DNA from: an uncultured Corynebacterium sp.
GTDB taxonomy: Bacteria > Actinomycetota > Actinomycetes > Mycobacteriales > Mycobacteriaceae
Direction: 5' to 3'
Assembly: GCF_946998835.1 (NCBI RefSeq)
Contig: NZ_CAMQAZ010000041.1
Coordinates: forward strand, 1-11,726
DNA: 11,726 bases
A program made the position numbers and the translations under genes. Numbering within the stretch: position 1 is the stretch's first letter; every line of letters begins with the position of its first letter. The notes under the pieces are model-generated. The model did not search any database, was not told the DNA's origin, and saw only the letters and a program-made list of their open reading frames with translations. Shown one piece after another: positions 6,157 to 11,726 of the stretch.

Positions 6157-6606
6157 GTGCGAAACGACGACCTGGCCGCGCTCGTTTACGAAAACATGCT
6201 GCTAACCCGAGTGAGCTCCAGCGGTTACCGGCCACATCGCAGAGATATCCTGTTAGACCGCTCCGCCGCAGCCCTATTGGCACGACTGGAAGCGCAACCA
6301 GATATGACGGTCGCAGAGCTTTCCGACGCGCTGGGGTTGGACATCTCCACGGTGCACCGCCAGCTGGCCGCCGCGATCCGACAGGGATTTATCGCGAAGG
6401 GGTCCGCGCCGTCGTCAAGCGCAAAAGTGCACAGCGCGACCGATAAGGGGCTGGAGCTGCTGCACCGGGAGATCGAGGCCCGCAAAGAAACCGTCAATGA
6501 CATCACAAGCGACTGGGAAGACGGGGAACTCGCGGAGTTCGTGCGACTAATGCGCAAATTCAACGAAGGTGTGGAAGAAATGCGTGGTCAACCATGGCCT
6601 AGATAA
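6157..6606 (+). CDS. MarR-type winged-helix transcriptional regulator
   Basis: This is a DNA-binding protein of 149 residues, normal for the MarR family. A helix-turn-helix lies around residues 50-72 (MTVAELSDALGLDISTVHRQL) and a short wing near 78-95 (IAKG to KVHSATDKG). The C-terminal helix (about 98-143, ELLHREIEARK to FVRLMRKFNEG) would form part of the dimer interface with the N-terminal helix. The ATDKG after the wing corresponds to the conserved LTxKG of the family. The start is a GTG. The gene is divergent from the exporter and ends 34 bp before purB, so it may also supply read-through into purB. It most likely represses the exporter in a ligand-dependent way; the ligand is unknown. 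Confidence 0.85.
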   Translation: MRNDDLAALVYENMLLTRVSSSGYRPHRRDILLDRSAAALLARLEAQPDMTVAELSDALGLDISTVHRQLAAAIRQGFIAKGSAPSSSAKVHSATDKGLELLHREIEARKETVNDITSDWEDGELAEFVRLMRKFNEGVEEMRGQPWPR

Positions 6607-6640
6607 CCGCGGACGCCGTGGTCATGGAATACTTGAGGGC

Positions 6641-8071
6641 GTGGCTGAGAAAAAGAAGATCGCAAACGTCCTAGCTAACCGATACGCCTCCGCAACTCTG
6701 GCGGAGTTGTGGAGCCCTGAGTACAAGATCATCCTCGAGCGCAAGCTCTGGATTGCCGTTCTGAAGGCTCAGGTCGCCCGCGGAATTGAGGTTCCGGAGG
6801 GCACGATTGAGGCGTATGAGAAGGTCATCGGCCAGGTTGACCTCGACTCCATTGCCGCCCGTGAGCGTATTACTCGCCACGATGTGAAGGCCCGGATTGA
6901 AGAGTTCTGCGACCTGGCTGGCACCGAGCACATTCACAAGGGCATGACCTCGCGTGACCTGACCGAAAATGTCGAACAGCTGCAGGTTCTGCAGTCGCTG
7001 AAGGTCGTGCGCGACAAGGCCGTCGCTGTTGCCGCCCGCACTGCGGAGAAGGCCTCCGAGTACCAGTCGCTGGTCATGGCAGGTCGCTCCCACAACGTCG
7101 CTGCGCAGGCAACGACTCTGGGGAAGCGCTTCGCCTCCGCGGCGGACGAGATGCTGCTGGGCATCGAGCGCGTAGAGGACCTGATTTCCCGCTACCCGCT
7201 GCGCGGCATCAAGGGCCCGATGGGTACTGCCCAGGACATGCTGGATCTCCTCGACGGTGACGAGGCCGCGCTGGCCTCCCTGGAAAACGAAATCGCAGAA
7301 GGCCTCGGCTTCGACCGTGTCTTTGACTCGGTGGGTCAGGTCTACCCGCGCACCCTCGACTTCGACGCGCTGTCTGCGCTGGTTGAGCTCGGCGCAGGCC
7401 CGGCGTCGCTGGCCACCACCATCCGCTTGATGGCAGGCAACGAGACCGTCACTGAGGGCTTCAAGGAAGGTCAGGTCGGCTCTTCCGCAATGCCGCACAA
7501 GATGAATGCCCGCTCCTGCGAGCGCGTCCACGGTTTCCAGGTCATCCTGCGCGGTTACATGACCATGCTCTCCGAGTACGCCGGTACTCAGTGGAATGAA
7601 GGCGACGTCTCCTGCTCCGTGGTCCGCCGCGTCGCACTGCCGGATGCCTTCTTCGCCATGGACGGCATGTTCGAAACCTTCCTCACCGTCCTATCCGAGT
7701 TCGGCGCATTCCCGGCCATGATCGACCGCGAGCTGGAGCGCTACCTGCCGTTCCTCGCATCCACCAAGATCCTGATGGCAGCCGTTCGCGCTGGTATGGG
7801 CCGCGAAGAAGCCCACGAGATTATTAAGGAGCACGCCGTCGCCACCGCACTGGATATGCGCGAAAAGGGCGCCGAGCAGAACCTCACCGAACGTCTCGCT
7901 GCAGATGAGCGCTTCCCGCTGGATGCCGCAGGGCTTGCCGACGCCCTGGCAAACCGCCACGCGTTCATCGGAGCCGCAGAATCCCAGGTTGACCGCGTTG
8001 TTGCACGTGTGCAGGCGGTCGTGGACAAGTACCCAGAGGCCGCAGCCTACAAGCCGGGCGAGATTCTGTAG
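6641..8071 (+). CDS. purB: adenylosuccinate lyase
   Basis: The enzyme releases fumarate at two steps of purine synthesis: SAICAR to AICAR, and adenylosuccinate to AMP. From the GTG at 6641 it has 476 residues, the usual size, and begins MAEKKKIANVLANRYAS. Visible family blocks are TSRDLTEN (103-110), the region of a catalytic His GRSHNVAAQATT (148-159) and the fumarate-lyase signature GSSAMPHKMN (280-289), whose flexible loop carries the catalytic Ser. The frame is open upstream to 6569 but that part overlaps the regulator gene and does not resemble the family. GAGGG stands only one base before the GTG, too close for a ribosome site. A leaderless start from an AT-richer GAATAC stretch (6627-6632) is possible. 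Confidence 0.96.
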   Translation: MAEKKKIANVLANRYASATLAELWSPEYKIILERKLWIAVLKAQVARGIEVPEGTIEAYEKVIGQVDLDSIAARERITRHDVKARIEEFCDLAGTEHIHKGMTSRDLTENVEQLQVLQSLKVVRDKAVAVAARTAEKASEYQSLVMAGRSHNVAAQATTLGKRFASAADEMLLGIERVEDLISRYPLRGIKGPMGTAQDMLDLLDGDEAALASLENEIAEGLGFDRVFDSVGQVYPRTLDFDALSALVELGAGPASLATTIRLMAGNETVTEGFKEGQVGSSAMPHKMNARSCERVHGFQVILRGYMTMLSEYAGTQWNEGDVSCSVVRRVALPDAFFAMDGMFETFLTVLSEFGAFPAMIDRELERYLPFLASTKILMAAVRAGMGREEAHEIIKEHAVATALDMREKGAEQNLTERLAADERFPLDAAGLADALANRHAFIGAAESQVDRVVARVQAVVDKYPEAAAYKPGEIL

Positions 8072-8088
8072 CTTCGTTTGTCAGCGAA

Positions 8089-8117
8089 ACCGCCGGTGAA
8101 CAGCCAGATTCGGCGGT
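8089..8117 (+). promoter_or_regulatory. inverted repeat next to a possible promoter of the hydrolase gene
   Basis: ACCGCCG (8089-8095) and CGGCGGT (8111-8117) form a perfect 7-bp stem with a 15-base loop, just after purB. No T-run follows, so it is a poor terminator. Its right arm touches TACGAT (8117-8122), a TANNNT -10 candidate about 43 bp before the hydrolase start, so it could also be an operator. Confidence 0.3.
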
Positions 8118-8164
8118 ACGATGAGCTGTAAGTATCCAAAACCTCTACGCGAAAGGTGCCCGAG

Positions 8165-9094
8165 GTGACATCGGCTGTTAGGACTTCGCTCTCTCGACCA
8201 GGTGCCACGTTGAACGTGCTGCGCTGGGTTCCAGAAACTGACAAGGGCGCGCCCGTCACTCCTAAGGGAGTCGTGCAGATCGTCCACGGCATGGTCGAGT
8301 ATGCCAACCGCTATGCCAAGTTCGCCGAGTACCTCGTGGCACAAGGCTATGCCGTCGTTGCCCATGACCACCGCGGCCACGGTCTAACCCAAACCGATGC
8401 TGGTATTCCGGGGTACTTCGCTGACTACGGTGGCTGGGACCTCATCCTGGAGGATCTCCACGCGGTTCGTCAGTATGTCGACGCGGAATTCCCAGGCACC
8501 AAGCACGTTATTCTGGGCCACTCCATGGGCTCGCTGCTAACCCGAAATTACATCGCTAAGTACGGTGAAGGGCTCGACGGTGCCATCATTATGGGCACTG
8601 TGCCGTGGCTGGGAGCCAAGGGTGATGCGGGAATGAAGGTGGCAAACTTGCTGGCCAAGGCTCGTCCCACCGCGCCGGGCAAGCTTCTCAACGCCCTCAG
8701 CTTTGCGGACTTCAACAAGGGCTTTGAACACCGCACGAAGTTCGATTGGCTGACCCGTGACCAGAAGATCGTCGATGCCTACATCGCAGACGACAAGTGC
8801 GGCTTCATTCCCACCAATGCCTTCTTCCGCGACCTTCTCGTCGGCACGCGCTACGCGAATTCGGCCGAAGCCTACGAGAAAGCGCCTGATGAGCTGCCGC
8901 TTTTCGTGGTCTCTGGTGCCGTCGACCCGGCGGGCGGCGCTGCCTGCGTGGCCGAGGTCGTGGGCAAGTACCTGAATGCGGGCAAGAAGGACGTGCGTTT
9001 CAAGGTCTACCCGGATGGCCGCCACGAGATCCTCAACGAGCTGAATAAGGAAGAGGTCTACGCCGACATTCTGGCGTGGCTGGAAGCCCACTAG
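8165..9094 (+). CDS. alpha/beta hydrolase of the monoacylglycerol lipase / lysophospholipase type
   Basis: This is a serine hydrolase of 309 residues that probably cleaves monoacylglycerols or related lipid esters. The nucleophile elbow GHSMG places Ser at about 120. The acid is the Asp in VVSGAVDPAGG (about 254), and the His lies in YPDGRHEILNE (about 287), so the triad is complete. HGMVEYANRY near residue 41 gives the oxyanion-hole HG and matches the HGxxEHxxRY block of this family. No signal peptide is visible, so a cytoplasmic location is expected. The start could be the GTG at 8156, but I prefer the GTG at 8165 because AAAGG (8152-8156) then lies eight bases upstream. Separation from purB is 93 bp with its own promoter candidate. 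The exact substrate is not determined. Confidence 0.88.
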   Translation: MTSAVRTSLSRPGATLNVLRWVPETDKGAPVTPKGVVQIVHGMVEYANRYAKFAEYLVAQGYAVVAHDHRGHGLTQTDAGIPGYFADYGGWDLILEDLHAVRQYVDAEFPGTKHVILGHSMGSLLTRNYIAKYGEGLDGAIIMGTVPWLGAKGDAGMKVANLLAKARPTAPGKLLNALSFADFNKGFEHRTKFDWLTRDQKIVDAYIADDKCGFIPTNAFFRDLLVGTRYANSAEAYEKAPDELPLFVVSGAVDPAGGAACVAEVVGKYLNAGKKDVRFKVYPDGRHEILNELNKEEVYADILAWLEAH

Positions 9095-9112
9095 GGGTGG
9101 TGGGGCGATGCG

Positions 9113-9199
9113 AGTTACTGACCCCGCTTATAGCAAAAATTGCCCGGAAAATGGCCTGAAAGTGCTATAAACTCGCACAGTTTCACACTTGCAGCCCGC
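9113..9199 (-). repeat. dispersed 87-bp intergenic repeat, copy B (reverse orientation)
   Basis: The reverse complement aligns without gaps to copy C with 8 mismatches in 87 and to copy A with about 12. The arms TTATAGCA and TGCTATAA are intact. Outer CGAGTT/AACTCG ends also match (9163-9176 region and 9111-9116). On the plus strand TGCTATAAA (9163-9171) resembles an extended -10 box pointing at the VWA gene. Beyond the core, similarity to copies A and C continues in patches to about 9249, including a short direct repeat of CAGATGTG. Confidence 0.9.
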
Positions 9200-9303
9200 A
9201 TCAGATGTGTATTCAGATGTGCATTCACATTTCTACCCCGTGATTTTAGGAATCTCTGCACTTCCATTGAGTTTCCATTGCGGGGATGCTTTTGTCATGT
9301 AAC

Positions 9304-9331
9304 GTTCCTTTTAAGCTTGAAGAAAAGGAAC
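9304..9331 (+). promoter_or_regulatory. perfect inverted repeat covering the ribosome binding site of the VWA gene
   Basis: GTTCCTTTT (9304-9312) is the exact complement of AAAAGGAAC (9323-9331), with a 10-base loop. The second arm contains the AAGGAA ribosome site (9325-9330) eight bases before the ATG at 9339. In the mRNA a 9-bp stem would hide this site. At DNA level it could equally be an operator. If the weak promoter candidate TTGCGG (9278-9283) / TAACGT (9300-9305) is real, transcription would start inside the left arm and the hairpin could not form fully. A start further upstream, for example from repeat copy B, would include it. Confidence 0.6.
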
Positions 9332-9338
9332 CGACCAC

Positions 9339-11315
9339 ATGATTAGAAGACAATTCTCCGCGGTCGTGCTCATCATCTCCATGCTGTTGACCCTCGCAGG
9401 TTCATTCGCAGGAGTCACCGCTGGGCGTGCACAGGCACAAGAAGCCGCGAGCTCTATCCCGCCAACCATGGTGATACTGGATGCCTCAGGGTCAATGCTT
9501 GCCGACGATGCAGGTGGCCAAACCCGCATGGAAGCAGCGAAAGACGCAACGAGGAAGTTCGCAGCGACTGTGTCAGAGGACTCCGAAGTGGGGTTCATGG
9601 TCTACGGCACCGAGATCGGCAACTCTCCTGAGGAGCGAGAAGCCGGTTGCCAAGACATCACCACCTTGCTCCCAGTAAAGGCCGGGAATGCGGGCAAGAT
9701 TGCCGACGAGGTAGGTAAGGTCCAAGCCTCCGGACACACTCCGATGGGGCCGGCGCTGCGGAAGGCCGCCGAAGAGCTGCCGGATGAAGGTCAGCGGTCC
9801 ATTGTGTTGGTCTCTGACGGCGAAGACACCTGTGCTCCGCCACCGGTGTGCGAGGTAGCCAAGGAACTCAAGCAGCAGGGCATTGACCTGGTCATCAACA
9901 CTGTTGGTTTCCTTGTTGATTCCGCCGCGCGTGCCGAACTGGAGTGCATTGCCGAGGCCACCGGCGGTCAGTATCTGTCCGCTCAGGACTCGGACTCGTT
10001 GGCGGATTCCATGAAGACGCTGGCGACCCGCACCGCACGCACTGCGCAGTCCAGTGCGAAAGAGATACTAGGTGGCGACGCCCCTACGAGCGCTACAAAG
10101 GTGCCTGCCGACGTGGAAACGTTCTCCACCAAGTTGCGCGAAAAGACACCTGAGTCCGAGCGTAGAATCGGTAATCAGGAGGGCGACGGTGCTGAGTACT
10201 TCTCCGTTTCAGTTGCTGAGGGAGAGCGGATTGTGATCAGTGCGGCTACCGTGCCGGGAGCGTCGTCAGGCGCGACTTTGACGGATCTTGATGTTCGTAG
10301 TTTCGCGCTCACCATGCACCTGGACGATAACAGTTGCTACCTTGCTAATGATTTCGGTAATGGAGTCATCGACTCCAATGGCCCCTTTTTCGCAGGCCTG
10401 ATAACCAGGCAGGCCGGGGGAGCCGACGGCGATTGTAAACCGGGGAATATGGTGTTCTCCGTTGCCCGAAAGGGCGGCCCCTTCGAAGGCCAGGACATTC
10501 CAGCAGAAGTGACTATTAAGCGCTTCGCCAACGAGAACCTGAAGGATGTGCCGGAGGCATTCCCGTCCGATAAGGAGAGCCTTGACTCTCCGCCCGCGAC
10601 ACCGGAGGCAGACCAGGCCAAGAAGGTCACCCCGGGTTCCTGGTTCGATGACGCCACGGAGCTTACTGCCGACAACATCAGCAGCGTCACTGCAGACATT
10701 GTTCCTGGTGAGACGCATGTCTACAAGATCAAGTCCGAGTATGGTCAGCAGCTGCGCGGTGCCGTCAAACTTATTGACGCTCCGGAAGCCGATAAGCTCG
10801 CGCAGATTTCCGGCCTGGATATTAAGACGCTGAATTCTGCGCGTCAGCTCTCCGGCAGCGAGGAAAACCGCCCGGTGAACAAGCACCAGATCGGCGACGA
10901 GACCACTTTCGGTAACGCGGCGCGGATTAACTACCGCAATCGGATTAGCGAAGATGATGAAAAGTCAGGCGATTACGAGGCCGAAAGAGCGTGGCTGGAT
11001 GGTGACCAGTACATCGTTGTCTTCTTCAACAACAGCTGGGGCGCTGGCAAGTCCCATGATGTCGCGGATGTTCAAAACGTCCCGGTGACTTACCAGCTGA
11101 CCACGGAGCTGGTCGGCGAGAAGATTCCTGGCCCAAGCTTTGAGCAGGTCGCACACAAGTCGCCGAGTAGCGAGACCTCGACCAGTAGCCAGCAGGAACC
11201 GAAGGCCACCGAAGCGGAGGAGGACGACAGTTCCTTCAACATGATGTGGATTTCTATCGGTGGAGTCCTGCTAGCCGTGGTCGTCGGCGCGGCGATCGCG
11301 TTGACCCGCAAGTAA
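9339..11315 (+). CDS. exported, membrane-anchored von Willebrand factor A domain protein
   Basis: The protein has 658 residues. A signal peptide (about 1-35, basic MIRR, hydrophobic core, cleavage near AQAQEA) is followed by a VWA domain (about 43-230). Its metal site is complete: DASGS (48-52), Thr134 in GHTPMG, and Asp160 in VSDGED. The domain has four Cys (104, 165, 171, 203) that could form disulphides outside the cell. Two beta-rich modules (about 265-397 and 432-592) follow. A Ser/Thr/Glu linker leads to one C-terminal membrane segment (about 635-655) ending TRK. There is no sorting signal, so it is membrane-held with nearly everything outside. VWA domains bind protein partners through the metal ion. 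The role here is unknown; adhesion or envelope assembly are possibilities. The start has a good AAGGAA site. Confidence 0.9.
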   Translation: MIRRQFSAVVLIISMLLTLAGSFAGVTAGRAQAQEAASSIPPTMVILDASGSMLADDAGGQTRMEAAKDATRKFAATVSEDSEVGFMVYGTEIGNSPEEREAGCQDITTLLPVKAGNAGKIADEVGKVQASGHTPMGPALRKAAEELPDEGQRSIVLVSDGEDTCAPPPVCEVAKELKQQGIDLVINTVGFLVDSAARAELECIAEATGGQYLSAQDSDSLADSMKTLATRTARTAQSSAKEILGGDAPTSATKVPADVETFSTKLREKTPESERRIGNQEGDGAEYFSVSVAEGERIVISAATVPGASSGATLTDLDVRSFALTMHLDDNSCYLANDFGNGVIDSNGPFFAGLITRQAGGADGDCKPGNMVFSVARKGGPFEGQDIPAEVTIKRFANENLKDVPEAFPSDKESLDSPPATPEADQAKKVTPGSWFDDATELTADNISSVTADIVPGETHVYKIKSEYGQQLRGAVKLIDAPEADKLAQISGLDIKTLNSARQLSGSEENRPVNKHQIGDETTFGNAARINYRNRISEDDEKSGDYEAERAWLDGDQYIVVFFNNSWGAGKSHDVADVQNVPVTYQLTTELVGEKIPGPSFEQVAHKSPSSETSTSSQQEPKATEAEEDDSSFNMMWISIGGVLLAVVVGAAIALTRK

Positions 11316-11477
11316 CGCTCGACAGCCCAGTACACGCCGTATCCGTCACGCTGGGGTTTAGCTCCTGGATTACCGGGCTTGACGACGGCCCCTGCGGACC
11401 CAGCCTCCTTGTCCGCGGGTATCCGGGGCTGCGGGTATCCGTGGCCTGCGTAACCGTGGCTGCATCATCTCAGTGCC

Positions 11478-11510
11478 CCGCCAGGCTAAGTGCTTGGCGG
11501 ACACACTTTT
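11478..11510 (+). terminator. probable terminator downstream of the VWA gene
   Basis: CCGCCAGGC (11478-11486) pairs with GCTTGGCGG (11492-11500), a 9-bp stem with one G-T pair and a TAAGT loop. A short TTTT follows only after seven bases (11507-11510). The weak T-run and the distance of about 160 bp from the VWA stop lower confidence. Confidence 0.5.
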
Positions 11511-11571
11511 GTCTAGCGCCCCGCTATTAACCCAAAAATCACGGGCTGCAAGACTGACAACCAGAAATAAC

Positions 11572-11658
11572 GCAGGCTGCAAATGTGAAACTGTGTGAGT
11601 TTATAGCACTTTCAAGGCATTTTTCGGGCCATTTTTGCTATAAGCGGGGTCACTAACT
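11572..11658 (+). repeat. dispersed 87-bp intergenic repeat, copy C
   Basis: Ungapped alignment shows 8 mismatches to copy B and 11 to copy A. The arms TTATAGCA and TGCTATAA are intact. The upstream flank resembles that of copy A (ACTGACAA at 11553-11560 and at 763-770) and contains a second GGGCTGCAAG word. TGCTATAAG (11636-11644) resembles an extended -10 box pointing at the gene starting at 11709. Confidence 0.9.
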
Positions 11659-11708
11659 GGGGTAGGTTCAGGCGGTGAATGCATCACCACTTTCGACCAG
11701 GAGAAGTA

Positions 11709-11726
11709 GTGAAGCAAACCCGCCGA
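11709..11726 (+). CDS. start of the next gene, six codons only
   Basis: A GTG at 11709 is preceded by AGGAGA (11699-11704) four bases upstream, and the frame reads MKQTRR to the window end. A start with Lys, Gln and two Arg would fit the basic end of a signal peptide, as in the preceding VWA protein, but six codons do not allow a product to be named. The short inverted repeat at 11674-11688 lies in its leader. Confidence 0.55.

Larger units (their letters stand above)
11316..11708. other. intergenic region after the VWA gene, no supported intact gene
   Basis: About 390 bp with no intact gene. The first half (to about 11464) is GC-rich and, read on the minus strand, encodes GYAGHGYPQPRIPAD-like and AVVKPGNPGAKPQRDGYGVYW-like words. 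This frame has no start and is closed by a TGA at 11465-11467, so it may be a gene remnant. Next come a terminator-like hairpin (11478-11500), repeat copy C (11572-11658) and the short inverted repeat GGTGA-ATGCA-TCACC (11674-11688). It ends with the AGGAGA ribosome site (11699-11704) of the next gene. Confidence 0.6.

Noticed and set aside
6671..7531. Minus-strand open frame of 286 codons
   Set aside because: It is antisense to purB, which has all the conserved blocks of adenylosuccinate lyase.
8071..8092. Possible terminator just after purB
   Set aside because: Only four-base stems (such as TTCG/CGAA) can be formed and no T-run follows.

Overview
The window looks like a chromosomal segment of a Corynebacterium or a close relative. 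The strongest evidence is a complete glutamate ABC transporter operon. Its four proteins (ATPase, lipoprotein, two permeases) match the C. glutamicum GluABCD proteins as I remember them in order, size and long stretches of sequence. Supporting signs are moderately GC-rich coding sequence, at least one promoter laid out for a leaderless transcript, and a surface protein ending in an LAXTG-type sorting signal. I cannot name the species.

Layout, left to right. At 1-549 (+) lies the 3' end of a cell-wall-anchored surface protein. It has a Pro/Lys/Asp/Glu decapeptide stalk, a Ser/Gly/His decapeptide stalk, an LARTG signal, a membrane anchor and a strong terminator (595-635). Next is about 450 bp without genes holding one copy of a dispersed repeat and part of another. 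At 1174-4530 (-) is the glutamate uptake operon gluA-gluB-gluC-gluD, transcribed leftwards and closed by a terminator at 1080-1126. At 4633-5934 (-) is a major facilitator exporter. Divergent from it at 6157-6606 (+) is a MarR-type regulator, and the gap between them carries two copies of a 15-bp near-palindrome that could be the operators. At 6641-8071 (+) is adenylosuccinate lyase (purB), followed by a monoacylglycerol-lipase-type hydrolase (8165-9094, +). At 9339-11315 (+) is a secreted, membrane-anchored von Willebrand factor A protein with two PPC-like modules. The first six codons of another gene begin at 11709 (+).

The most notable unexplained structure is an 87-bp intergenic repeat present three times: 801-887 (+), 9113-9199 (-) and 11572-11658 (+). 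The copies align without gaps at roughly 86-91% identity by eye. A fourth, partial right end lies at 911-938. Two of the full copies keep inward-facing inverted arms that also look like outward extended -10 boxes, and two copies flank the VWA gene in opposite orientation. The VWA gene also has its ribosome binding site inside a perfect 9-bp inverted repeat.

I see no CRISPR array, transposase, tRNA, rRNA or obvious defence system. The conserved genes are ordinary; the interest lies in the repeats, the two surface-protein genes and the control regions.
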